Below are positions 1 through 10,543 of a stretch of DNA of 64,000 nucleotides, in pieces (position 1 is the first letter of the stretch; each line of letters starts with the position of its first letter). The notes beneath the pieces are model-generated. The model was given only the letters and a program-made list of their open reading frames with translations, was not told the origin of the DNA and made no database searches. Where the stretch lies: NCBI GenBank assembly GCA_049889095.1, contig JBLJFK010000002.1; one strand, 5' to 3'. This DNA is from Ewingella sp049889095. Lineage in GTDB: Bacteria; Pseudomonadota; Gammaproteobacteria; Enterobacterales; Enterobacteriaceae. The translations under genes were made by a program, and so were the position numbers.

Positions 1-554
1 CAATTGACGTGATTTTCACCCTGCCCGAAGCCAGTATTGGTGCCATTGTTCAGTCGCAGCAAAACGGCCAGCCACTGACGGTGGAGGCCTGGGACCGCAC
101 TAATCAGCATCAGTTGACGCAGGGCACGTTGCTGACCCTTGATAATCAAATAGATGTCACCACCGGCACCATTAAGCTGAAAGCGCGTTTTGATAATCAG
201 GACAACGCGTTGTTCCCCAACCAGTTCGTCAATGCCCGGCTGAAAATCGGCACGCTGAAAAATGCAGTGGTGGTGCCTACCGCTGCGGTACAAATGAGTA
301 ACGACGGCCACTTCGTCTGGGTAGTAGACAGCGATAACAAAGTCAGTAAACACATTGTGACAACCGGTACACAGGACAGTCAGCAAACCGTCGTCACCGC
401 CGGGCTGAGCGCCGGGGTTAACGTGGTGACTGATGGTATTGACCGGCTGACCGAAGGCGCTATTGTCGAGGTCATCCAACCCGAAACTGCCGCGCAGGCC
501 GCCGCAGCGGCCGATAAGGTGCCAGAAAAACATCATCGCCAAAGGAAGTCCTGA
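1..554 (+). CDS. mdtA: MdtA, RND efflux periplasmic adaptor (3' part)
   Basis: This is the C-terminal ~183 residues of the membrane-fusion adaptor of the MdtABC multidrug pump; the 5' end lies before the window and the frame is open from base 3. The visible part covers the beta-barrel and membrane-proximal domains (TLLTLDNQIDVTTGTIKLKA is typical of MdtA) and ends in an Ala-rich, basic tail. The adaptor links the MdtB/MdtC inner-membrane trimer to TolC. The stop codon overlaps the mdtB start (TGATG), so the two are translationally coupled. Identification rests on sequence resemblance and on the mdtBCD-baeSR genes that follow. Confidence 0.95.
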   Translation, partial: IDVIFTLPEASIGAIVQSQQNGQPLTVEAWDRTNQHQLTQGTLLTLDNQIDVTTGTIKLKARFDNQDNALFPNQFVNARLKIGTLKNAVVVPTAAVQMSNDGHFVWVVDSDNKVSKHIVTTGTQDSQQTVVTAGLSAGVNVVTDGIDRLTEGAIVEVIQPETAAQAAAAADKVPEKHHRQRKS

Positions 555-3500
555 TGCAGGTAATGCCGGATAAACCCCAGGGCGGGCCGTCACGGCTGTT
601 TATTCTGCGCCCGGTGGCCACCACGCTGTTGATGATCGCCATTCTTCTGGCCGGTATTATCGGCTACCGCGCCCTGCCGGTTGCCGCGTTGCCAGAGGTC
701 GACTATCCGACTATTCAGGTGATCACACTCTATCCAGGTGCCAGTCCGGATGTCACTACCTCAGCCATTACTGCACCGCTGGAGCGCCAGTTCGGGCAGA
801 TGTCCGGCCTCAAGCAGATGCAGTCGCAAAGCGCCGGTGGCGCGTCGGTCATCACCCTGCAGTTCGGTCTGGAACTGCCTCTGGATGTCGCCGAACAGGA
901 AGTGCAGGCCGCCATCAACTCCGCAACCAATTTACTGCCCGCCGATCTGCCGAACCCGCCAGTTTATAGCAAAGTTAACCCGGCCGATCCGCCCATAATA
1001 ACGCTGGCGGTAACGTCAAGCGCCCTGTCGATGACGGCGGTGGAAGATCTGGTGGAAACCCGTGTAATGCAGAAGCTGGCCCAGGTCAGCGGGGTCGGGC
1101 GGGTGAGTGTTTCCGGCGGGCAGCGCCCGGCGGTACGGGTTAAACTCAATGCGCCCGCCATGTCGGCCCTTGGGCTAACCAGCGAACAAGTGCGCGCGGC
1201 CATCGCGGCAGCTAACGTCAATTCCGCTAAGGGCAGCTTCGACGGCCCGGAGCGCTCGGTCACACTGTCCGCCAATGATCAGATGAAAACCGCCGCCGAT
1301 TACCGCGCGCTGGTGATAAGTTATAAAAACGGTGCGCCGGTGCTGCTTAGCGATATCGCCAGCGTCGAGCAGGGTGCTGAAAACAGTAAACTGGCGGCGT
1401 GGGCCGACACACATCCGGCCATCGTGCTGAGTATTCAGCGCCAGCCAGGCGCCAATGTGATCACCACCGCCGACAGCATCCGGGCAATCCTGCCTGCGCT
1501 GCAACAGAACCTGCCGAAATCTGTCCACATCGAATTAGTGACTGACCGTACCGTCACCATCCGGCACTCGGTCAGCGACGTACAGTTCGAGTTATTGCTT
1601 TCCGTGGCGCTGGTGGTCATGGTGATGTACCTGTTTTTACGCAATATGGCCGCGACGCTGATCCCCAGCGTGGCCGTACCGCTGTCGCTGATTGGCACCT
1701 TTGCTGCCATGTATTTTCTGGGTTTTTCGGTCAATAATCTGACGCTGATGGCGCTGACCATCGCTACCGGGTTTGTGGTCGATGACGCCATCGTGGTGAT
1801 CGAAAATATTTCGCGTTATATCGAGAAAGGCGAAACGCCGCTCAATGCCGCGCTAAAGGGGGCGGGAGAAATCGGCTTTACCATTATTTCCCTGACTTTT
1901 TCACTGATTGCCGTGCTGATCCCGCTGCTGTTTATGGGCGATATTGTCGGGCGATTATTTCGCGAATTTGCCGTGACGCTGGCAGTAGCGATTCTGATTT
2001 CCGCCGTCGTCTCGCTCACCCTCACGCCCATGATGTGCGCCCGTATGCTCAGCCATGAATCGCTGCGTAAACAGAATCGTTTTTCCCGCGCCTCGGAGCG
2101 GATATTTGAGCGCATTATCGCCACCTATGGCCGCGGCCTGACGGTGGTGCTGCGCCATCAGTGGCTGACGCTTGGGGTGGCACTTGGCATGCTGGCGCTG
2201 ACCGCCCTGCTCTATGTTTTGATCCCCAAAGGCTTTTTCCCGGTGCAGGATAATGGGCTGATTCAGGGCACGCTGGTGGCGCCGCAGTCGGTGTCATTCA
2301 GTAATATGGCCACCCGTCAACAGCAGGTGGCAGCGATTATTTTGCAGGACCCGGATGTGGAGAGCCTGACGTCGTTTATCGGCGTGGACGGCACCAACCC
2401 GACGCTCAATACCGGCCGCTTACAGATTGCCCTCAAACCGCTGAGCAACCGCAGTGACAGAGTGAGCGCTATTATTCCGCGTTTGCAGGAGGCCATCGCC
2501 AGAGTGCCGGGCATTGCGCTTTATCTGCAACCCGTGCAGGACCTGACCATCGATACTCAGGTGGCACGCACGCAATATCAGTTCACCTTACAGACGCTGA
2601 CTGCCGATTCGCTCGGCCGCTGGGTGCCACCGTTGCTGGATAATCTGCGCACCCTCCCGCAGTTGCAGGATGTGAGCAGTGACTGGCAGGATCAGGGGCT
2701 GGAAGCCTATATCAAGGTAGATCGCGACAGCGCCAGCCGTCTGGGCATCAGCATGACTGACGTCGACAACGCGTTATACAACGCTTTCGCCCAGCGGCTG
2801 ATCTCCACCATATACACCCAGGCCAACCAGTATCGCGTGGTGCTGGAGCACGATACTGCACAGACACCCGGCCTGAGTGCCTTGCAGGATATCCGCCTGA
2901 TTGGCAGCAATGGCACCAGCATTCCGCTTAGCACCATCGCTCAGTTTGAACTGCGCAAAACGCCGCTTTCGGTCAACCATCTCGACCAGTTCCTGTCGGC
3001 CAGCGTGTCGTTTAACGTAGCCCCCGGCTACTCCCTCGGCGAAGCGGTTGACGCTATAAAACAGACCCAACAGCAGCTGGCACTGCCCGCCGATATCAGC
3101 GTTCATTTTCAGGGCGCAACGCTGGCGTTTGAAGCCGCGCTCAGCAATACGCTGTGGCTTATTCTGGCCGCCGTGGTAGCAATGTACATCGTGCTTGGCG
3201 TGCTTTACGAAAGCTTCATTCACCCGGTTACTATTTTGTCGACGCTGCCAACTGCGGGCGTTGGCGCACTGCTGGCGCTGATGCTGGCAGGCAGCGAGTT
3301 GGACGTGATTGCCATCATCGGCATCATTTTGCTGATCGGTATCGTGAAGAAAAACGCCATCATGATGATCGACTTCGCGCTGGCCGCCGAACGCGATCAG
3401 GGTATGACACCGTATGACGCGATTTATCAGGCCTGCCTGCTGCGCTTCAGACCGATTTTGATGACCACGCTGGCGGCGCTGTTTGGCGCATTGCCGCTGA

Positions 3501-3703
3501 TGCTCAGTACCGGTGTTGGCGCAGAACTGCGGCGTCCGCTGGGAATCTGTATGGTCGGCGGGCTGGTGGTCAGTCAGGTGCTGACACTGTTCACTACGCC
3601 GGTGATTTATCTGTTGTTTGACCGCTTGGCTCGCCGCCTGCGTCCACACGCCTATCCCCACACAGGATTGCCGCAGCCCGACCCTGAGCGGCCTCCGCGA
3701 TGA
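554..3703 (+). CDS. mdtB: MdtB, RND multidrug efflux transporter subunit
   Basis: Inner-membrane proton-driven RND subunit, 1049 residues, close to the usual ~1040. The first transmembrane helix follows the short N-terminus (RPVATTLLMIAILLAGIIGY). A large periplasmic loop comes next, then the helix-4 motif GFVVDDAIVVIEN with the paired Asp of the proton relay, and a second half ending with GIVKKNAIMMIDFAL. MdtB pairs with MdtC as a heterotrimer and exports bile salts, novobiocin and similar compounds in E. coli. The stop overlaps the mdtC ATG by 4 bases. No disruption is seen. Confidence 0.97.
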   Translation: MQVMPDKPQGGPSRLFILRPVATTLLMIAILLAGIIGYRALPVAALPEVDYPTIQVITLYPGASPDVTTSAITAPLERQFGQMSGLKQMQSQSAGGASVITLQFGLELPLDVAEQEVQAAINSATNLLPADLPNPPVYSKVNPADPPIITLAVTSSALSMTAVEDLVETRVMQKLAQVSGVGRVSVSGGQRPAVRVKLNAPAMSALGLTSEQVRAAIAAANVNSAKGSFDGPERSVTLSANDQMKTAADYRALVISYKNGAPVLLSDIASVEQGAENSKLAAWADTHPAIVLSIQRQPGANVITTADSIRAILPALQQNLPKSVHIELVTDRTVTIRHSVSDVQFELLLSVALVVMVMYLFLRNMAATLIPSVAVPLSLIGTFAAMYFLGFSVNNLTLMALTIATGFVVDDAIVVIENISRYIEKGETPLNAALKGAGEIGFTIISLTFSLIAVLIPLLFMGDIVGRLFREFAVTLAVAILISAVVSLTLTPMMCARMLSHESLRKQNRFSRASERIFERIIATYGRGLTVVLRHQWLTLGVALGMLALTALLYVLIPKGFFPVQDNGLIQGTLVAPQSVSFSNMATRQQQVAAIILQDPDVESLTSFIGVDGTNPTLNTGRLQIALKPLSNRSDRVSAIIPRLQEAIARVPGIALYLQPVQDLTIDTQVARTQYQFTLQTLTADSLGRWVPPLLDNLRTLPQLQDVSSDWQDQGLEAYIKVDRDSASRLGISMTDVDNALYNAFAQRLISTIYTQANQYRVVLEHDTAQTPGLSALQDIRLIGSNGTSIPLSTIAQFELRKTPLSVNHLDQFLSASVSFNVAPGYSLGEAVDAIKQTQQQLALPADISVHFQGATLAFEAALSNTLWLILAAVVAMYIVLGVLYESFIHPVTILSTLPTAGVGALLALMLAGSELDVIAIIGIILLIGIVKKNAIMMIDFALAAERDQGMTPYDAIYQACLLRFRPILMTTLAALFGALPLMLSTGVGAELRRPLGICMVGGLVVSQVLTLFTTPVIYLLFDRLARRLRPHAYPHTGLPQPDPERPPR

Positions 3704-6700
3704 AACTCTTCGCGCTGTTCATCCACCGGCCAGTCGCCACTACGTTGCTGACGCTGGCGATTGTGCTGGCCGGCATACTGGGTTTCCGACTACTGCCAGT
3801 GGCACCGCTACCGCAGGTGGATTATCCGGTGATTTCGGTTACCGCCTCGCTGCCGGGTGCTGACCCGGAAACCATGGCAGCGTCAGTGGCGACGCCGTTG
3901 GAAAGCACGCTAGGCCGCATTGCCGGTATTAATGAGATGACCTCCGTCAGTACCCTCGGCAGCACGCGTATCACGCTGGAGTTTAATTTTGACCGCGATA
4001 TCAACGGTGCTGCGCGCGACGTGCAGGGGGCGATCAACGCGGCACAAAGTCTGTTACCCACCGGAATGCCAAACCGCCCGACCTACCGCAAAGCCAACCC
4101 TTCCGACGCACCGATCATGATCTTAACGCTGACGTCAGATACCTACAGTCAGGGCCAGCTGTACGACTTCGCCTCGACACAGCTGGCGCAAACTATTTCG
4201 CAGCTGGACGGCGTGGGTGATGTCACGGTTGGCGGCAGTTCCCTGCCTGCGGTGCGGGTCGATCTCAATCCTGATGCGCTGTTCAATCAAGGCATATCAC
4301 TGGATGCAGTGCGTCAGGCGATTGCCGCGGCCAACGTGCGCAGACCGCAGGGTGCGGTGGAAGATGAGAGCCAGCGCTGGCAGATCCGCACCAATGATGC
4401 CCTCAAGACCGCTAAAGATTACGCACCGTTGGTGGTTCACGTCAGTAACGGCAATACCGTCCATCTGCGCGACGTCGCCGCCGTCAGTGACGGCGTACAG
4501 GATCAGCGCAACGCCGGGCAAACCAGCCTGGGCAACGGTGCCGTCAGACCGGCGATCCTGCTGCTTATCCGCCGCAGTGCAGACGCTAATATTATTGCCA
4601 CCGTGGACGGTATCCGGGCGGAATTACCCCTGCTCCGTGAGGTGATACCGGCGGCCATCAGTTTGCAGGTGGCACAAGATCGCTCACCCACGATTCGTGC
4701 CTCACTTGATGAGGTAGAAACCTCACTGAGCATCGCTGTAGCATTGGTGATCCTGGTGGTGTTCCTGTTCCTGCGCTCGTGGCGTGCGACGCTGATCCCT
4801 GCCGTCGCCGTACCGGTGTCGCTGATCGGCAGCTTTGCGGCCATGTATCTGTGCGGCTTTAGCCTGAATAACCTGTCGCTGATGGCGCTGACCATCGCCA
4901 CCGGTTTTGTGGTCGATGACGCCATCGTGGTACTGGAAAATATTTCGCGGCACATCGAAGCCGGAATGAAACCGATAGAAGCCGCACTGCAGGGTGTCAG
5001 AGAGGTCGGATTTACCGTGTTATCAATGAGCTTATCACTGGTGGCGGTGTTTATTCCGCTGCTGCTGATGAGCGGTTTACCGGGGAGGCTGTTTCGCGAG
5101 TTTGCCGTGACGCTATCCGTGGCAATAGGCATTTCCCTGTTGGTATCGCTGACGTTAACGCCGATGATGTGCGCCTGGCTACTGCGCCCTTCAGCCCTGC
5201 CTCAGCCGCCGAGAAAGCGCGGCGTCAGCCGGCTGTTGCTGCGCATGCAGCAGAGTTATGGTCGTTCGCTGAACTGGGTGCTCAACCATGCGCGCTGGGT
5301 CAGCGTGGTGCTGCTCGCGACCATCGCTCTGAATATCTGGCTCTATATTGCCATCCCAAAAACGTTCTTTCCTGAGCAAGACACCGGCCGCCTGATGGGC
5401 TTTATTCAGGCAGACCAGAGCATTTCGTTTCAGGCGATGAAAGGTAAAATGTCGGACTTTATCCGCCTGGTCAGCCAGGACAAGGATGTCGCCAACGTCA
5501 CTGGCTATACCGGAGGTTCACGGACTAACAGCGGGATGATGTTTATTTCGCTCAAGCCGCTGTCGGTGCGTCAAAGTAATGCGCAGGAAGTGATTGCGCG
5601 CATCCGCACCGCGGCTTCTCAGGAAGCCGGAGCCGGGCTTTACCTCTCGGCCGTGCAGGACGTGCGCGTCGGCGGACGACAGGGAAATGCCAGTTACCAA
5701 TACACGCTGCTGTCGGACAACTTGCAGGATTTACGTCAGTGGGAACCGAAAGTCACCGCCGCGCTCAGCGCGTTGCCGGAACTGGCTGATGTCAGTTCAG
5801 ATCAACAAAATCAGGGCGCGGAGATGCAACTGACTTACGACCGCACCACGATGGCACGCTTGGGCATTTCGATTTCCGCTGCCAATACGCTGCTCAATAA
5901 CGCCTTCGGCCAGCGGCAGATCTCCACGATTTATCAGCCGCTAAACCAGTACAAAGTGGTGATGGAAGTCGCGCCGCAATATACGCAGGATGTCAGTTCG
6001 CTGAGTAAAATGTTTATGATTAATAGCAGCGGGACCTCGGTGCCGCTCTCGTCGTTCGCCACATGGCGACCGGCCAACGCGCCGTTGCAGGTGAACCATC
6101 AGGGAATGTCGGCGGCGGCAACGATCTCCTTTAACCTGCCGGAGAGCGGCAGCCTGTCTGAAGCATCCGCAGCCATTGACCGCACCATGACTCAGCTTGG
6201 CGTACCTGCAACCCTTCATGGGCAGTACGCCGGTACCGCGCAGGTGTTTCAGGAGACGCTGAAATCTCAGCTGCTGCTGATCATCGCCGCCATTGCCACG
6301 GTATATATTGTGCTTGGTATATTGTATGAAAGTTATATTCACCCGCTGACTATTCTGTCGACCCTGCCCTCAGCGGGCGTCGGTGCGCTGCTGGCGCTGG
6401 AATTATTCAGTGCGCCGTTCAGCCTGATTGCCCTGATTGGTATTATGCTGTTGATAGGTATTGTGAAAAAAAATGCCATTATGATGGTGGACTTCGCCCT
6501 CGACGCGCAAAGACGCGGGCACCTTACCGCCCGTGAAGCGATCTTTCAGGCCTGCCTGTTGCGTTTTCGGCCCATCATGATGACCACGCTGGCGGCGTTG
6601 TTTGGTGCGCTGCCTCTGGTACTCACATCAGGCGACGGCGCAGAATTGCGCCAACCGCTTGGCATCACCATCGTCGGCGGTCTGGTCGTGAGCCAACTAC

Positions 6701-6804
6701 TGACGCTTTACACCACGCCGGTGGTGTATCTGTTTTTTGACCGGCTGCGCAGCCGGCTCAGCCGACCATCGCGGCTGACATCACTTGCTGAGACAGATTT
6801 ATGA
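3700..6804 (+). CDS. mdtC: MdtC, RND multidrug efflux transporter subunit
   Basis: Second RND subunit of the MdtABC pump, 1034 residues. It keeps the same plan as MdtB: FIHRPVATTLLTLAIVLAG at the N-terminus, GFVVDDAIVVLENISRHIEAG around helix 4, and GIVKKNAIMMVDFALDAQ in the second half. In E. coli one MdtC works with two MdtB, and MdtC carries the drug-binding role; that stoichiometry is known for the family and not visible here. It overlaps mdtB and mdtD by 4 bases on either side, so it is part of the same transcript. Confidence 0.97.
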   Translation: MKLFALFIHRPVATTLLTLAIVLAGILGFRLLPVAPLPQVDYPVISVTASLPGADPETMAASVATPLESTLGRIAGINEMTSVSTLGSTRITLEFNFDRDINGAARDVQGAINAAQSLLPTGMPNRPTYRKANPSDAPIMILTLTSDTYSQGQLYDFASTQLAQTISQLDGVGDVTVGGSSLPAVRVDLNPDALFNQGISLDAVRQAIAAANVRRPQGAVEDESQRWQIRTNDALKTAKDYAPLVVHVSNGNTVHLRDVAAVSDGVQDQRNAGQTSLGNGAVRPAILLLIRRSADANIIATVDGIRAELPLLREVIPAAISLQVAQDRSPTIRASLDEVETSLSIAVALVILVVFLFLRSWRATLIPAVAVPVSLIGSFAAMYLCGFSLNNLSLMALTIATGFVVDDAIVVLENISRHIEAGMKPIEAALQGVREVGFTVLSMSLSLVAVFIPLLLMSGLPGRLFREFAVTLSVAIGISLLVSLTLTPMMCAWLLRPSALPQPPRKRGVSRLLLRMQQSYGRSLNWVLNHARWVSVVLLATIALNIWLYIAIPKTFFPEQDTGRLMGFIQADQSISFQAMKGKMSDFIRLVSQDKDVANVTGYTGGSRTNSGMMFISLKPLSVRQSNAQEVIARIRTAASQEAGAGLYLSAVQDVRVGGRQGNASYQYTLLSDNLQDLRQWEPKVTAALSALPELADVSSDQQNQGAEMQLTYDRTTMARLGISISAANTLLNNAFGQRQISTIYQPLNQYKVVMEVAPQYTQDVSSLSKMFMINSSGTSVPLSSFATWRPANAPLQVNHQGMSAAATISFNLPESGSLSEASAAIDRTMTQLGVPATLHGQYAGTAQVFQETLKSQLLLIIAAIATVYIVLGILYESYIHPLTILSTLPSAGVGALLALELFSAPFSLIALIGIMLLIGIVKKNAIMMVDFALDAQRRGHLTAREAIFQACLLRFRPIMMTTLAALFGALPLVLTSGDGAELRQPLGITIVGGLVVSQLLTLYTTPVVYLFFDRLRSRLSRPSRLTSLAETDL

Positions 6805-8276
6805 CTTCATCCCCAGAGATAACAGACGCTACGCCACCCGCCCCGCTCCCACCTTCTGTGCGCTGGCAACTGTGGATAGTGGCTTTTGGCTTTTTCATGC
6901 AGGCGCTGGACACCACCATCGTCAATACGGCGCTGCCATCAATGGCGGCCAGCCTCGGAGAAAACCCGCTGCATATGCACAGCGTGGTGGTGGCCTATGT
7001 ACTGACCGTGGCCGTCATGCTGCCCGCCAGCGGCTGGCTCGCGGACCGCGTTGGTGTCAAATGGGTGTTCTTTTCGGCCATTGTACTGTTTACCCTTGGT
7101 TCGCTGCTGTGCGCGCAATCCTCCAGTTTGCAGGAACTGGTGATGTCTCGCGTGGTTCAGGGGATAGGCGGGGCAATGATGGTGCCGGTTGGGCGGCTGA
7201 CGGTGCTGAAAATCGTTCCACGCAGCGAATATATGGCCGCGATGACCATGGTGACCCTACCCGGTCAGATTGGTCCGCTGCTGGGTCCTGCACTGGGCGG
7301 TTTTCTGGTGGAGTACGCCAGCTGGCACTGGATTTTTCTGATTAATCTGCCTGTCGGTCTGGCCGGATGCATCGCGACATTGATGATCATGCCTAATTAT
7401 CAGATGCAGACCCGACGCTTTGATATCAGCGGTTTCGTGATGCTCGCGGTCGGCATGGCCACCCTGACGCTGGCGCTGGACGGCAGCCGTGGGCTCGGCC
7501 TTTCGCCGTGGCAGTTGGTACTGTTGGTGGCGACAGGTCTGGCATCACTGGGGATTTACTGGCTGCACGCGCGCGGCAATCTGTCAGCGCTGTTCTCGCT
7601 GCGTCTGTTCCACACGCCAACATTTAAAATTGGTCTGATTGGCAGTTTCCTTGGCCGTATCGGCAGCGGTATGTTGCCGTTTATGACCCCGGTATTTCTG
7701 CAACTCGGCATGGGGTTCACTCCCTTCAACGCCGGTCTGATGATGGTGCCGATGGTGCTCGGCAGCATGGGCATGAAGCGCGTGGTGGTTCGGCTGGTGA
7801 ATAAACTCGGCTATCGGCAGGCGCTGGTCACCGCCACATTATTACTGGCGCTGATCACCCTGATCTTTCCATTCGTCGCCATTTATGGGGCATTCTGGAT
7901 GATCCCGGTGGTACTGTTCTTCCAGGGCATGGTTAACTCACTGCGCTTCTCCTCAATGAATACGCTGACGCTCAAAGATCTGCCATCGCGTCTGGCGAGC
8001 AGCGGTAACAGTTTACTGTCGATGGTTATGCAGCTGTCGATGAGCCTTGGTGTCAGCATCGTGGGGATTTTTCTCGGCCTGTTCGCTCATCAGCAAGTCA
8101 TTGCCGGCAGCGCCAGTATGCACAGCACTTTTCTTTATTGTTATTTATGCATGTCATTGGTTATCGCCCTGCCCGCCTGGATATTTTCACGCGTACCTGA
8201 AGGCGGCCTGAAAAACACCTTAATTGACCGCCGCCGCGCACAGGCCGCTTCACACAACCCAATGAGAAAATCATGA
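6801..8276 (+). CDS. mdtD: MdtD, DHA2-type MFS transporter
   Basis: A 491-residue major facilitator of the 14-helix DHA2 class. It shows the early motif LDTTIVNTALPSMAASLG and the loop-2 motif GWLADRVGVKWVF. It sits between mdtC and baeS with 4-base overlaps at both ends, as in E. coli, where mdtD is co-transcribed under BaeSR. MdtD is not needed for MdtABC function; a role in iron-citrate export has been reported for the E. coli protein. Substrate here is not deducible from sequence. Confidence 0.93.
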   Translation: MTSSPEITDATPPAPLPPSVRWQLWIVAFGFFMQALDTTIVNTALPSMAASLGENPLHMHSVVVAYVLTVAVMLPASGWLADRVGVKWVFFSAIVLFTLGSLLCAQSSSLQELVMSRVVQGIGGAMMVPVGRLTVLKIVPRSEYMAAMTMVTLPGQIGPLLGPALGGFLVEYASWHWIFLINLPVGLAGCIATLMIMPNYQMQTRRFDISGFVMLAVGMATLTLALDGSRGLGLSPWQLVLLVATGLASLGIYWLHARGNLSALFSLRLFHTPTFKIGLIGSFLGRIGSGMLPFMTPVFLQLGMGFTPFNAGLMMVPMVLGSMGMKRVVVRLVNKLGYRQALVTATLLLALITLIFPFVAIYGAFWMIPVVLFFQGMVNSLRFSSMNTLTLKDLPSRLASSGNSLLSMVMQLSMSLGVSIVGIFLGLFAHQQVIAGSASMHSTFLYCYLCMSLVIALPAWIFSRVPEGGLKNTLIDRRRAQAASHNPMRKS

Positions 8277-9664
8277 GACCTGGAATTACCGCCAAATTGT
8301 TTATGGCCATTTTCTTCACCTGTGGACTGGTGTTAATCACCATGAACTGGGGCGTGAGGATGAGTTTTGAACACGGATTTATCGACTATATCCGTCAAAG
8401 CAACGAGCAGCGAATGGAGCTGCTGGCCGACACTTTACAGGAACAATATAAGCAGCACGGCAACTGGGAGTTTTTGCAAAAAAACGACAAGCTGATCTAT
8501 CAAATCATGCGTTCGTTTGAGCAGAACAGCGGCAGCAATCAGGCGCTGCCACCACAAGGTTGGCGGACAAAATTCTGGATCCTCGACAGTCACGACCGGC
8601 GCATTGGCGGTTCCGAAGCAACCATCCCAGCTGACCTGAAAGGTACGCGGCGTATCATGAACGTTGACGGTGTGAATATCGGTACCGTGCTTTCCACGCC
8701 CGCCGAGCGCCTGACGCGCAACGCCGATATCAACTTCGACCGTCAGCAGAACCGCACAAGTTGGATCATCGTCGGCTTCACCATTCTGCTGGCCGCCGCC
8801 GTCACTTGGCTGCTGTCACGCGGCATGCTGGCACCCGTCAAACGGCTGGTTAAGGGAACGCACCAGTTAGCAGCTGGAAATTTCAGCAGCCGGGTCAAAG
8901 TGGACAGTCAGGACGAACTTGGAAAGCTGGCGCAGGACTTCAACCAGTTGGCGATGACACTGGAAAAAAATGAGCAGATGCGGCGTGCTTTTATGGCTGA
9001 TATTTCCCATGAGCTGCGCACGCCGCTGGCGGTACTGCGCGGCGAGCTGGAAGCCATGCAAGACGGCGTACGCAAGATGACGCTCGACTCGCTGGGTTCG
9101 TTGCAGTCAGAAGTCTCCATTCTGACCAAACTGGTGGATGACCTGCATCAGCTATCACTCTCTGATGCGGGTGCGCTGGCCTACCGGAAAGAGGAGATAG
9201 ATGCGGTACATCTGATTCAACTGGCGGAAGCTGGCTATCGCGATCGTTTCCAGCAAAAACAGCTGAGTCTTACGAGTTCGCTACCGGAAAAAGTCATGCT
9301 GTTTGGTGACCCACAGCGCCTGTCACAGCTGTTCAATAATTTGCTGGAAAACAGCCTGCGCTATACTGACGGCGGGGGCGGTTTAGACATTATCGCCAAC
9401 AAACGGGATAAATCGCTGCGTATTGTTTTTCAGGACACCGCGCCGGGCATTAATGACGAACAGTTGCAGCATATTTTCGAGCGTTTTTACCGCGCTGAAG
9501 GATCGCGCAACCGTGCCAGCGGCGGTTCTGGGTTAGGCTTGGCTATCTGCCAAAATATTGTTGAAGCCCACAGCGGGCGGATAAGTGCCAGCCATTCACC
9601 TTCCGGCGGCATCTGCATTACTCTCAATCTGCCGCTTTCCATTCCACTTGGACCGAGAAACTGA
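8273..9664 (+). CDS. baeS: BaeS, envelope-stress sensor histidine kinase
   Basis: Membrane sensor kinase, 463 residues. Order: transmembrane helix (~residues 8-26), periplasmic sensor segment, second helix (~160-180), HAMP linker, HisKA domain with the phospho-acceptor His at about residue 246 (DISHELRTPLA), then the HATPase domain with N-box NLLENSLRYT and a Gly-rich loop (SGGSGLGLAI). It phosphorylates BaeR in response to envelope damage and toxic compounds such as indole or flavonoids. It overlaps mdtD by 4 bases and abuts baeR directly. Confidence 0.95.
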   Translation: MRPGITAKLFMAIFFTCGLVLITMNWGVRMSFEHGFIDYIRQSNEQRMELLADTLQEQYKQHGNWEFLQKNDKLIYQIMRSFEQNSGSNQALPPQGWRTKFWILDSHDRRIGGSEATIPADLKGTRRIMNVDGVNIGTVLSTPAERLTRNADINFDRQQNRTSWIIVGFTILLAAAVTWLLSRGMLAPVKRLVKGTHQLAAGNFSSRVKVDSQDELGKLAQDFNQLAMTLEKNEQMRRAFMADISHELRTPLAVLRGELEAMQDGVRKMTLDSLGSLQSEVSILTKLVDDLHQLSLSDAGALAYRKEEIDAVHLIQLAEAGYRDRFQQKQLSLTSSLPEKVMLFGDPQRLSQLFNNLLENSLRYTDGGGGLDIIANKRDKSLRIVFQDTAPGINDEQLQHIFERFYRAEGSRNRASGGSGLGLAICQNIVEAHSGRISASHSPSGGICITLNLPLSIPLGPRN

Positions 9665-10384
9665 ATGAATTCCTCTGTGATATCCGGCCCTGCGCCGCTG
9701 CAAATTTTGATTGTTGAAGATGAGCCGAAACTCGGTCAGCTGTTGGTTGACTACCTCGAAGCCGCCGGTTATGCCACTCAGTGGTTGTCCAACGGCAATG
9801 AAGTGGTACCGCTGGTGAAAGCGCATCCGCCCGCGATGATCCTGCTGGATTTGATGCTGCCGGGTATCAGCGGTCTGAGCATCTGCCGTGATATCCGCCA
9901 ATTCTCCGATATCCCGATCATGATGGTCACCGCCAAAACCGAAGAGATCGACCGCCTTTTGGGGCTGGAGATCGGCGCGGATGATTACATCTGCAAACCT
10001 TATAGCCCGCGTGAAGTGGTCGCCAGAGTCAAAGTGATCCTGCGCCGCTGCGTGCGCCCAAGCGACAGCCCGGCCGAAGATTTCGGTCTGCACATTGACG
10101 AAGCCTGTTTTCAGGCCAGTTATAAAGGTCACGATTTGGATCTGACACCGGCGGAATTTCGCCTACTGAAAACACTGTCAGTTAAACCGGGCTACGTATT
10201 CACCCGGGAAGTGCTCCTGAATAATTTGTACGACGATTACCGCGTGGTCACTGACCGCACTATCGACAGCCACATTAAGAACTTACGCCGTAAGTTAGAG
10301 TCTATCGACGGAGATAAAGCTTTTATTCGCGCGGTTTACGGCGTGGGCTATCGCTGGGAAGCCGAGCCTTGCAGGATGGTCTGA
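9665..10384 (+). CDS. baeR: BaeR, OmpR-family response regulator
   Basis: Response regulator, 239 residues. The receiver domain has acidic residues DE near residue 19, the phospho-acceptor Asp at residue 62 (ILLDLMLPG) and the KPYSPREVVARV segment. The winged-helix DNA-binding domain ends VYGVGYRWEAEP. The start codon begins the base after the baeS stop. In relatives BaeR activates the mdtABCD-baeSR promoter and other stress genes such as spy; that promoter lies upstream of this window. Confidence 0.96.
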   Translation: MNSSVISGPAPLQILIVEDEPKLGQLLVDYLEAAGYATQWLSNGNEVVPLVKAHPPAMILLDLMLPGISGLSICRDIRQFSDIPIMMVTAKTEEIDRLLGLEIGADDYICKPYSPREVVARVKVILRRCVRPSDSPAEDFGLHIDEACFQASYKGHDLDLTPAEFRLLKTLSVKPGYVFTREVLLNNLYDDYRVVTDRTIDSHIKNLRRKLESIDGDKAFIRAVYGVGYRWEAEPCRMV

Positions 10385-10543
10385 CGTCCACTTGATGTGC
10401 ATAAAATGGTAAATCTGGCTTAAGTCTGCCCGTTGGATCACAGTTTTACTGATAAATACCGCTGCCAGAGGATCGCCCGCCAGCGAAAATCCTGTCGTTA
10501 ACTACACTTATCTCTGGATGAAATCACGCACTGGAGAAATCAT

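Noticed and set aside
2774..3661. 295-residue minus-strand open frame opposite mdtB
   Set aside because: Shadow of a GC-rich coding strand; composition rich in Gln, His and Arg with no recognisable domain.
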